Below, in pieces: positions 21,715-32,600 of a stretch of DNA of 51,523 nt. The stretch lies in contig JABYQR010000318.1 of the NCBI GenBank assembly GCA_022592445.1, forward strand, positions 1 through 51,523, written 5' to 3'. Position 1 is the first letter of the stretch. Every line of letters begins with the position of its first letter. The DNA is from Cytidiella melzeri. Its lineage: Eukaryota > Basidiomycota > Agaricomycetes > Polyporales > Irpicaceae. Under the pieces are notes generated by a model. It did no database searches, was not told the origin of the DNA, and saw nothing but the letters and a program-made list of their open reading frames with translations. Position numbers and translations under genes: made by a program.

Positions 21715-24700
21715 TCAGAGACTAGGTAAAAGGGACATCAATTGTTGCAAAACCCGGACATCAAACGCAGTCCCAGACCGTCGGGCATGGACGTCTCCTC
21801 TGTCACCCTTGTTCAACGACATGATCTGTCTCATCGTGAGAGCAGCGAGCGAATTCTCTATCCGGCAAGACAACGAATCGAGGAGGAGGGTGAGTTCCGC
21901 GTCGGACGCATTCCCCATGTTCGGCAACAACACGTCCGGGTTCCCGTACAGGTACACAGAATTCACAACCTCCCGCCGTTGTTGTTCCTCGACGACGACG
22001 ACCTCAGCTTTCGCAGCAGCAGCAGCAGCGCTGCTCTTCCGCACAGGCAACGGCCGAAAAACTCGCGAAGACGTCAGCGCTTCCAGTCGAAGACACAGCA
22101 TCGCCAACTCTCGCATCTGCTCAACGCTGAACTGAACCCTTGACCCGGACGCAGACTCCCCTGAAAGGTTCTCCAACCCGTGACGGCCCGCAAGCTCAGT
22201 AGAATAGATCAACGACAGACTCTCCGGGACTTCCAACCCTTTGAGTTTAACCTCTCCGTAAGGGAAGATCTCCACGCCAAGCCGACGGATCGCTTCTACC
22301 GCTTGTGGTGACTGCAAGCGCGAATGCTCAGTGGGTGGGTCCGTCTCGAATACGGTCGCGTTGATCTCCCTAATCACATCCGCGCTACACATGATTTGCC
22401 CTCCAGCGGCGCTGCCGCTGATTCGCGCTGCGCGGTTGACAACTGGCCCGAGGTAATCCATACGACGCGTGGTGGGATCAGGATCAGGAATCGGCCTGCC
22501 GCAGTGGATGCCCATGCGGACGGATAAACCTCGTGCGACCAGTCTCCCCTTGTCGTCGTAGGTTTCCTTGCCGTCCTCGCACTCCAGGATCTCAAGCGGC
22601 CACGCTACTTGAAGGAGTTGGACCTGGACAATCAACGTCCACCACACGGCCGTCAGCGTGTCAGGGAACGCGCACACGAACGCGTCTCCTTCCGTTTTGA
22701 CTTCGTAGCCCCCACACAAACGAAGATGCCGACGTAGAAGTGAGTTGTGTAGAAATATCGCGGTCTGCATCCCTTGGTTTGCTTCCCATAGATGAGTAGA
22801 GTTCCGAATGTCGGTGAAGACGAGTGCAATGTGTCCCGTCGGAGCAGGAACCTCCACTCCTAGCCTGTAAATGTCCCGGTTGCTGATATCATCCTTCTTG
22901 TTCCGAAGCCAGGTGAGGTAGGCATCGTCTACGACTGGATCGAGGGTATGTTTGCGAGAACGCCCGCTGTCGAAAAGGTCTCCAACGTTGATCACCATAA
23001 TCATGGTCGTCCCTTCAGCTCCGTAGCTCATAGCAAAGTCACGAAGCTTCTGAGCTGCAAGCATCGGGTCAGGCATCTTCCGCACGATGTCCACCGCCGT
23101 TTGATACGAGACAAAGTCCCAAAGACCGCGGTTACCGATAATAACAAATTCGTCCAATTCGTCTAGCGACCTCACCAACACATCTGGACGTGCGCAGATG
23201 ACTGGCAGGAGGTAATAGAACCCGAAGGACCTCGACGCGTCGACTTCGTCGTTTACGAGACCTTTCGGTGAGACCCAGCCCTCCGCTGAACGTATCCTCG
23301 TCGTCTCGCTCCTATCAAAGGGATCGTGCATCTTTGTCAACACCTCTGCGTTGCCTTGCCTCGACATAACCGCGAGAGCACTCCCCGCATGCGCCACGTA
23401 AAGCGTCTTCTCCATAAAATACAGTAACACGCCGCACGCGCCGCTCTTGAAACTCGTATAGTCGACACCAGGGGGACCGTTGATCGAGGAGCTAGCAGAG
23501 GACGGACGTCTCGGATCGCGTGAATACAAGAAATCGTGCAGGCCCTTGTTCAACTTCAGAAATGTCCTTCGCATCGCATCATTGACCGTCCCGTTACGAT
23601 ACCTCTCCACCCTGTCGACTTCTTCAGCGAGGAACGACGTGACGTTGGCCTGCAAGAACTTGGAGATCCGGTTATTGCTCCCGATATGGGACGGACGGCC
23701 AAACATCCCAAAGATCGCCTCCGTCTTGCGTTCGCGGAACTCGGGCTGCACAAAGTCGAACATCGTGAGGCTCTGCCCAAGCGTGTCGGCGATCCCGTAC
23801 GCCATGTTGCACACTTCAGAAAGTGATGTCCGCACACGACGATCCTCGGTGTCGTCCGGAATGTTCGGCGCGAACGTCGTCGTGACGTCCATGAGGCCGA
23901 GCACCTTCAAATCCTTCAGCATCGAGAAATCGTCGAGCGGGGTGTGCGACGGCCCGGCCTTGTGGTCAGGCTTGATCTCCAGCCGCTTGTTCCCCGACAG
24001 GTTCAGGTACCGCAGGTTCTGATTGAAATTCCTACAAACAACCCTACCAGTAAGCACCGCCTCGCAAGAATGACTGTGGTTGCAGGGACGTACCAGTTCC
24101 AGTCAAACTCCCAGTTGTTAATATTATATCTGAGGAGATTGCTGCCCACGTCCAAGACCGTGAGACTCTGGATCTTGCCCAATTCTTGCGGCAAGCTCTG
24201 CAACTTGTTCCCGTTCAAGAACAGCACCCGCAAATTAACCAGCGCCTCTAGCTCCGCGTTCGGCAATGCAGCGAGCTCGTTCCCACTGAGATACAGCTCC
24301 TCCAGGTCCGGAAGATTGCGTAGGAACACAGGCGGGATCAGCTGAATCCGGTTAAACGACAAATTGAGGACCTTTAGTTTGTTGAGGACCATCAGAAGAT
24401 GCAAGTGCTCCTCCGAGAGCATATTCTCGCCGAGAAACAGCTTCCTAAGCGAAATCGCCAGGGGAGGACACGGCGGACGGAGGCCGACTGAGCTAGCCGC
24501 CGACGCTTTCCTTTCCATGTACACGCTGCTCAGCAACGGCGGCGAAGACGAGCTGCTCGTCGTCATCAGCGTAGTCATCGTTTCGTCTCGTAGCTTTGCT
24601 TCACTCAGCGTCTTGATCAGGTTCGAGGTAACGTTAATGACAGAGAGCGACGCGCAGTCCCAAATCGACGCCGGCAGCTCTTCAATACTGTTGTTGTGGG

Positions 24701-27361
24701 CCTCCAACGTCTCCAACTTCTGCAATCTGCCGATTGAGGCAGGAAGAGCGTAGAGCTGGTTGTTTGAACACGACAGCAGCCGTAACTGACTGAGGTCGCC
24801 AACAGATTCAGGCAGAGACCGGATGGAGTTGTGGTCTACTTTGAGCTCTTGGAGTGAAGCTAGCTGACCGAGACCGAGATTGTCGAGAGTCGACAGTTTC
24901 GCGTGAGAGATATCGAGGGTGGTCATAGAGAAAAAGAACTGGTCGCTGCCGGGGGGTGCGGTAAGTAGCGTAATGTCGTTGTGCGAGGCGTCCAGCTCGT
25001 GAAGCTCGGGCCCGAAAGAGAGATTGAGAGAATGTATGACGTTATGGTCTGCGAGGATTTTTTCAACTTTGGGCAAAGTGCTAACTAGAGAAAGATCCGA
25101 GATGTTGTTCCGTCTACAGTCTAGGTCTCGCAGGTTGATCCACGAAGAGCATGTAATTGGAAATTTGGAGACTTGGTTGCCGACTATGATGAGTTTCTCG
25201 AGCAGCTTGAGGTTCCCGACATCGTTTGGAAGCTCCGAGATCATGTTGAAAGAAATATCAAGGTCAATCAGGCCTGGGATCTTGCACACCACTTCAGGGA
25301 CCTGGCGGAACTTGTTGTTCGATATGTTCAGCTCCTGAAGGCACCGCAGACGAGGAAAATACCAAGGTAGTTCCTCCATGCCATTGTTCTGCAGCTTCAG
25401 CGACTTCAACGGTATGCTGTCCAGCGCTGCGTCGTTGAGATTGGTGATACGGTTGCACGAGAGATCGAGACGGTTCAAGGTTGTGGCGTGTCGAACACTT
25501 CGCGGAACGGTTTTCATCGCCATGTTTTGTAGCCGCAGCTCTCGGAGAGCATTACATGACTGTATGAAGTCCAACGGGATCTCTACCATCGGGTTGCGTG
25601 ATAGATTCAGGAAGACAATTTCGTCGGCATGCTTGTGACAGAGAACAGGGATTGTGCGCAGTGCCCGAGCAGTCAAGTCCACAAGCTCGTAATTGTCGAG
25701 ATGTAGATTTTCATCCTGTTGCAACCTGAGTGTCCGCCACACGGTAGATGTTAACTAGCGACATACAACTGCACCTATGACATTACTCTTGTAGACAAAC
25801 TTCATGAGAAACTGGATGTCTTCTTGCTCCTGAATGTCGTCGACATCTTCGTATCCTGCTTGTTGCAGCTGCCGCCGAACGATACTAGCAGGCTTCTCCG
25901 TCATTCCCAACATCCGCTCTACATGAGCAATCGTTCAATCTCGCACATCCAATAAGCGACCGTTTAAGACCACTGACCTCGCCCTCGCTCCTTCAAATAG
26001 AGCCTATGTGTCTCCCGATCCGGGTCCAACAATAGCTTCTCATTCAAAATAGGAATCATGTCCTGCACCGTATCCGACAAGCTGAGATTCGCAAGATGAT
26101 ACGTGTTGTTCGCCCTATAAATCCGTATCTTGTATCGTCCGTCCATGCTCATCGTCGCCCTCTTCGTCTTCTTCCGCTGCGGCCGTCCAGACGAGCTCCG
26201 AGGGTACACATGATCGTCTACGTCCGACCCAGACTCGACAACCAGCTCGTCGCCCTTCTCTACCTCCCAACTCTCCGGGGCGGTCCAGGATGCTTCCTGT
26301 CCAGCAGGTGGTGCGCCCTGTGGTACGGGTGCTGGCGTCTTGGGGGAAATCTTGCGGTCAAAGTGGTGTCCATTGGGCCCTTGTTTTCGCTTAAGGGTGC
26401 CTTTTGAGCTCTGAAATGGGTATGTGAAGGTGGGACCTCCTGGAGGAGATGAGGAGAGTGTCGAATTGTAGTGTGTCACGGAGGATACGTCAGAGCTCAG
26501 CGCGCTTGAATCTGTAGAGGTTCCGAATCCGCTCTTGGGCGAGCTCGGGTCTCCGTTCGTAGGAGTCGGGTTCAGGTCTGGGAGTATGGTGAGGTCAACA
26601 ATGCCGTCCATGTTGTCAATGTTGCGGTCGAGGTGGTATTCGATGCCGTCTTTCCCAGACACGGGAGAAAAAGCCTCGCTTCCCTTTTTCTTCAAAGCCT
26701 TCCTCCCCCGGAATTTCAGGCTGTGGCTGCTTGCAGGTGGCGAAGGCGGATGAAAGGATGGCAGCATGTCGGGAGAGGGCAGGGGCGGAACTGGGTACTC
26801 GTGAGCAGAGGTGAGATCAAGCCTGCTTGATGATGCGCCAGACAGTCTGCTCGAAGACCGAGCACGCTTGATCACTGATTTGAGGAACGACGGCTTCTTC
26901 TTCACGTCTTGACCATTGCGAGGTGATTCTGGCGAATGACTGTCTGTACTTGTAGTATCCAAGCCCCAATTCACGAGACTCGATGTGTCGGAAGGTCTCG
27001 AGCGTAGCGAGTGTGCTTCGTTCGTCTTGGCTCGTCCCAAAGGTTGCGTGCTAGCAAACGAGAAACTACTCTTAAAGGCGCGACTCGCAGCCGGTTTCTG
27101 TGTTTGTGGAGGCTACAAAATCCATGGCACGTCTGATGTTTACTGACCGCCTACGAGCATAGTTGAATGTGAACACACCTCGAATGTTTCAACCTCTCGC
27201 GGAGGTTCACTCAGCCACGGTGCGATGTCCGGGTCCTGGTCGATTGAAGGCGCATGGGGTTGCAGGTCTTGCGGAGGAAGAAATTCTGTGGCAGCGTCGA
27301 TTGAGAATGAGGGCGCGTAGCTCATCCTTGATGAAGACCCCTGCATAAATTCCACGGACAT
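21715..27361 (-). CDS. cyr1: Adenylate cyclase (fungal, Ras-associating, LRR, PP2C-like)
   Basis: Makes cAMP from ATP at the membrane periphery and activates protein kinase A; the hub of nutrient and morphogenesis signalling in fungi. Exons 27361-27179, 27112-25978, 25918-25767, 25715-24094 and 24031-21715 give 5409 nt, 1802 aa. Domains: Ser/Pro-rich N-terminus (1-380); Ras-association domain (about 384-490, starting MDGRYKIRIYR); leucine-rich repeats (about 495-1050); PP2C-like domain (about 1080-1380), where NRGLWDF replaces the metal-binding DG signature, as in a pseudophosphatase; class III cyclase domain (about 1425-1645) with metal aspartates D1438 (FTDIRNS) and D1480 (EGDAF); and a C-terminal tail with an A/V-rich segment. 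For the third intron I chose donor GTATGT (25766) and acceptor AACAG because only this keeps the phase. Basidiomycete orthologues are named uac1 or CAC1. Confidence 0.95.
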
Positions 27362-27794
27362 GGTGAGAGGAGCGCGACGACGACGACTAAGGTGGGCGAC
27401 CAGCAACTGCAGGCATTGCCTCCGCTGTCGGATCAGTGTCTACCGGCTCTTCCGCCCGGCCGGTAATTAAAAGTTGAGCACTCACAGCGCTTATATGGGC
27501 GCTATCGTTTTTTTTGGTAGGTTATTAACAAGGGTAAATAACACGTTATAAATCCGATGGTCAGTAGAGGTCGGGTTGGCGACTTTGTAAAATGAACTCA
27601 TGAAGACAGTAAGATGGTATGCATGACTATTAGTATGCCATACAAGTAGCATCACTGTATATTTTACCACCACTTCATTGGAGTTTGGTATGTTCTGTTG
27701 TCTTACAACTGGACAGTGCTCCTACATAGACTTTGAACAAATTGGTACATGTATGCTAATACACACAGGTGGCCACAGCTGCAGTCAATGACAT
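27362..27794 (-). promoter_or_regulatory. Upstream region of adenylate cyclase
   Basis: 433 bp between the adenylate cyclase start codon and the end of the hAT remnant. A sequence CAGTAGAGGTCGGGTTGG at 27562-27579 resembles a hAT terminal repeat and could mark the outer end of the transposon, but I found no inverted partner in the window. No other feature is seen. Confidence 0.35.
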
Positions 27795-27925
27795 TTACTT
27801 GCTCCAGATAGACACATCATTGAGATACTCAATACCCTTGCCAAGCCTAATCTGTAACCACTCCTTTTGAGATAACAGTCTTTGATGCCAAGAGATGAGC
27901 AAGAGTCTCTCATAGTGTGCTTGCA

Positions 27926-28475
27926 TGTTAAAACTATATAATATAATATGATATGATAAGTAGTTTCCCATGCCTTATTACAAGGACGCTTTAGGTAGCA
28001 GAGTTACCACAGTCTTGATATGGGAATTATGCAGCCGTATATGGAAACTCAAGTAGTAACCATCACATTAGCTGAGACGTACAGATATGGGTTGTAGTAG
28101 TACTATACATATATGTACGCCTGTGTTCTAGTAGCATAGGAAATGACATGGAAAGCACGTAGTACAACTCCAGAGGATGCCTAAAGCATACATCTGAGGA
28201 CAAGTACTAGCATGAGTCATTTACTCATTATGTACGCCTCTGGTACAAGTGCTGAGCCTAGTCATACAATGAGTCATGCACTCATAGCATGAGTCATGCA
28301 TGAGTCATGCACTTAGTAATACAGTAGAATAGCTGAATTAGACATGTATAGTAGTTGCTTACATAAGTAGATACAGACATGTATATAAGCAGAGCTGCTA
28401 AAGCAGCAAGAATAATAAGACTCATCTTCGAAGCTTAACAGCCTCTACCCCTCGCACACATATTCCACTTTGTTA
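27926..28475 (+). mobile_element. Solo LTR H inside the hAT dimerisation domain
   Basis: 550 bp starting TGTTAAAAC and ending CTTTGTTA, flanked by TTGCA on both sides (27921-27925 and 28476-28480). A TATATAAG box lies near 28382, so transcription would run on the plus strand. The insertion point splits the transposase codons just after the ERLFSS motif. The 3' end is TA rather than CA, so the terminus is slightly mutated or misplaced. No internal coding region exists, hence a solo LTR. Confidence 0.6.
28213..28307. promoter_or_regulatory. Cluster of four TGAGTCA sites in LTR H
   Basis: TGAGTCA occurs at 28213-28219, 28270-28276, 28290-28296 and 28301-28307, about 75-170 bp upstream of the LTR TATA box. 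This is the AP-1/Gcn4-type bZIP motif. Three of the copies are embedded in a repeated ATGAGTCATGCA unit. Confidence 0.5.
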
Positions 28476-28980
28476 TTGCATGATGAGAATAGCCTCTCAG
28501 CTGAGACACTGACACCAGGAATTGCAAGAATGTCTCGCGCAATGTGAGAGAGGGTGGGAAAAACCTTTGCATGACTCTACATAGGCAAGTTGGTTAGCAA
28601 GGACCACAATTCTGTCTTGAATATGATACATACCTTTTATCAAGTGAGTACATCCTCATCATCCTGAGGAGAATGTGTGCCACTGAGATAAAGCTCGCTC
28701 TATCACAGTCTCCTGATGAGCAGCTGATGTGACTGATGCAATGGCTATTGCAGATGTAAAAATTGACTTGTTGGCTGGCTGTGCAGATGTGGGTGTGTTG
28801 GCAGACTGAAAGGTTGTGGCAAGAGCAGAAGAATACTGGGTAAAAACCTCTCTGAGAAGACACTTTGCTTGAGCTGCTACTGCCTGATCCCAATTTGCTG
28901 TCTCAAAATACTTCAGCCAGATAGATGGATGAAGGACTGTGGTTTCAGAGTCATGTCAATGCAGCCTGAATAGCCTAGTG

Positions 28981-29110
28981 TGTAAGCGATCTGAACTCCG
29001 ACGTCATAACCGTTACGCCAAAAGGCAGTTTAACTGAGATGTTATTATCTCAGTCTTATCGGAGTATATATGCTGTTCCGAGCACTGTGCTAACCCGCGC
29101 CAGGGTTACA
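28981..29110 (-). repeat. LTR of older gypsy-like element G
   Basis: 130 bp reading, on the minus strand, TGTAACCCTGG to CGCTTACA, with an ATATATAC motif. On its inner side the minus strand has CGGGGAGGAG, a polypurine tract as expected next to a 3' LTR. On its outer side lies TAGTG, which recurs beyond the far end of element D. Confidence 0.55.
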
Positions 29111-29290
29111 CTCCTCCCCGTTATAGACACTTTAATCCCACCCTCCGGAGTTTCTCTCGGACAGTATGAGGGCTGCTCTGGGTTGTCTATTGGGGATTTG
29201 TGATATATGCCGCCCCAAGGGTGTAACCCCTTGCAAGTTGCCCCCAGCCAGGGTTGAACCCCTGACCTGCAACCTGAAACATCTCAGTTA
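29111..29290 (-). other. Residual internal sequence of element G
   Basis: 180 bp between LTR G and the left LTR of D. It contains the polypurine tract and no usable ORF. A short segment, GGGGTTCAACCC on the minus strand, looks like a tRNA T-arm, but no full cloverleaf could be drawn. Confidence 0.35.
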
Positions 29291-29580
29291 TGTGAACCCA
29301 ATGAGCGGGGAACACTCGGAAAGACAAAACGAGCACGAGATTTGGATTGCTTCAACGTCGGGGCAAGAGATCAGTTACAGGTAGTTGAGTGTGAGTGTAT
29401 CTATGCGTACCTTCAACGTCGGGGCAAGAGATAAAGCCAACAACGTTGAACGAGGTCAAATATATATACTACGAGAGGAGTCCAGACGGTGTCCAATAAG
29501 AATGTGTGAACTACTGGGAAGAGCAAAGAGAGAGAGAGAAACGAGCGTCATAAGTACCATAACCCTGCAGCGGGGTTACA
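29291..29580 (-). repeat. 3' LTR of gypsy D
   Basis: 290 bp; on the plus strand it begins TGTGAACCC and ends GGGGTTACA. Contains an ATATATATAC stretch near 29461-29469. Confidence 0.9.
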
Positions 29581-29601
29581 CTCTCCCCCATCCAGAAGAA
29601 T

Positions 29602-32600
29602 TTAGTGCGGTAGGTGATCCGGCAGGTTGTTTTCCTGAAGGAAGGTGTCAAGTGCGGCGAGGTCCTTCACTTGTGATCCTGGTAACCACTCGTCGTCTTC
29701 AGGACCGAAACCTTTCCAGCGCACGAGGTAGCAGCAACCGCGCCCAATTGCAACACGATCCAAGATTTTCTCAACGACGTGTTCTGGACCGTCAGGTGTG
29801 GCGATAGGTCCAGGTTTTTCGTATTCTCGTTCGGGGAACAATGTGCCATCGTTGCGTTTGAAAGGTTTTAGCAACGACGCGTGAAAGGTAGGGAACGCGC
29901 GCATGTGCGAAGGCAGATCAAGTTGATATGTGGAAGTGTCCGGCCAAGATTCTAGAACGGTGTATGGTCCGTCGTAACGTACCATGAATTTTGCAACACG
30001 GTTGTCCCCTCTCTTAACGTAGTCGCAACGACGGTGGAAGGTGGAGAGTAGAACTTTATCACCAATGTCGTAGACAAGTTCCGCACTACGGTGTCGGTTC
30101 GCCTGACATGCTTGTTGCGTCTTCGCTAGTGCGAGGTTGTCCTGCGCTTCGAGTATGTCGCAGCCGATACGGTCCAAAAGACGTTTTGCGTTGAAACCTT
30201 CACCACCAAAGTTCAAGGCAATGGACTTTGTATCGCTTGTGACCAGCGGTGGAATGATTCTTGGAGATTGGCCGTAACGTAAATGGAACCCGGTGAACCC
30301 AGTGGAGGCGTTTACGGTGTTTATGTAGTTGAATCGCACGAGTGGAAGGGCCTTCACCCAACCCTTTTGGTTTCTCTTGACGTGGTAGCGGAGCGCTTGT
30401 ATGATGGTCTTATTTGTTCGCTCGCTCGCGCCGTCTGTTTGAGGGTGATATGAAGTGGACATCTTGAGCGAAACACCGGTTAAGCTATGTAAGGCTTTCC
30501 AGAACTTTGAGACAAAAAGCTTATCACGGTTGGAAACAATGTCGTCCGGTAGACCGTTTTCGCAATACCAATGTGTGAAGAATAGCACCGCAAAGTCTTC
30601 AGTGGAGATGTCAGTCCGCGTGGAGATCGCACGGAAGTCTGAATTTAGTCGACAAGTCATTGTGACAATGCAGTTGTGTCCATCGTCCTCCGGTAAAGGA
30701 CCGATGAAGTCAATGGCGACAGAGGAGCAACGTCCGTCGGGCACAGGAAGCGGGTGCAGGGGTCCACGAGGTCTCTGATTAGAAGACTTGTTGCGCTGGC
30801 ACTGTTCGCATGTTGGAATGTAAAGCTCTTCGAGTTGTTTGCGCATGCCCGGCCAGAAGTAACCAGAGCGCAGCGCAGCGTACGATTTATCGGAGCCAAA
30901 GTGTCCAAGAGCATCGTGAGCCAGACGAAATAGGCTCTCCCGTACGTGCCGCGCGTTAGGTACGAGTAGACGATCATTGAGGTACAGGAGACCGTCGCGA
31001 ACTGTGATCCCATTAGCTGACTTTCCGTCGAGCCAACCGGCCCTCAAAGCGTGCATGGAGTCCTTTTTACACTCGCTAGGCGTGTGGCCGGATTTCGCAC
31101 GCCCGTCCCAGAGAGAACCAACAAGGCCCGTAGTCCAAGGGTCTTCCGTGTAGGCATCCTTGATCTGCCGAACAAAAGATGCGTCGGGGGAAATGGAGAG
31201 TTGAGAGGTTGCGCCAACCGTAATGGTAGCATCAGCACGTGCCTGTGACATTGTAAGGGGGTGACGAGACATGGCGTCAGGTGGGCCGTTGTCCTTGCCG
31301 GGGATGTACTTGATTGAAAAGTCATATTGCCCGAGGAATTCCTGCCATTGAGCTTGGCGTCGGGAGACATGTTGCTGTTTGCCAAAGTTCTCCAAGGTGC
31401 GGTAATCAGTGGGAACAAGGAAAGGCACGCCGAGGAGGTCAATGCGCCATTTTTGGAGAGCGCGAACAATCGCCAGCAGTTCTTTTTTGTGCACCGGATA
31501 GTTGAGTTCCGCGGCTTTGAAGGTTTGACTCTCAAATGCGACGGGGCGAGCGGTCTCGAGCGTCTTCCCATACAACAGCACTGCTCCGGAACAGTAATCA
31601 GATGCGTCGCAAGCCACAAAGATTTTGTTGTCGCCCAAGTTTTGGTGATCAATAACCGTGAGGCATTCCCGCAAAACGACGAGGTCCTTGACAGCCTGGA
31701 AGGCGGCGTCGTGGGCGGCAGTCCAGCAGAAGTTCTCGCGCGCTTCGAGCGTTGTCAAGTGATATAAAATACGAGTGTGTTCGGCAAGTGAAGGGAGGAA
31801 ATTAGCGATGTAACGAACAAGTCCCAGAAACGATAAAACGTCTGACGTGGACTTTGGTGTTGGCCATGAAAGGACTTTCTCAACCTTTTGGTCATCTGCC
31901 TCAACACCGCGGCGCGAGATGTGGTGTCCCAGGAAGTCGAGTTCGACACAGAACAGATTGGTCTTCTTCGGCGAACAGTAGAGTGAGTGGCGTCGCAAAG
32001 CGTTGAGGACCGTTTCGACATTTTGGCGGTGTTCTTCAAGGGTGTTTGACCAGATTATAATATCGTCGAGGTAGACATGGCATATGGAACCAATGAAATC
32101 CCCCAGCACGTTGAACATGCGTCGCTGGTGAGTGGCAGGCGCATTGCGGCAACCTTGTGGCATAACGGTCCATTCATATAGTCCAAAAGGTGTGTTTACG
32201 GCGGTCAGAGCGATGTCGTCAGGGTGGACGCGTGTTTGGAAGAAGCTATTCGTCATGTCGATTTTGGCCCAGAAGCAACCCTTTGCACAGTTGGACAGGA
32301 TGTCACTGATAAGTGGTAGAGTGTGGGCATCGGGTACGGTGTTGGCGTTGAGTGTACGGTAATCGTTCACCCAACGAGGTGTAGCGGAAGGATCAGATTT
32401 TGGTATGAGAAAGGCAGGTGAAGCGTACGGGCTGGAAGAAGGTCGGATTCTACCTGCTTCGAGATGCTGATTTAGCAGCGTTCGCCAGATTTCCCGATAC
32501 TTTTTAGGACAGTCGTACTGACGACGTGCAATGGCCGCGTTGGGGTCGATGAGACAAAAACGGTGGTAGACGTCTGTCGGCAAATTAGAAATGTGAGGGA

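Noticed and set aside
29220..29280. tRNA-like T-arm GGGTTGAACCCCTG
   Set aside because: No D-arm, anticodon arm or acceptor pairing could be built around it; at most a tRNA relic.
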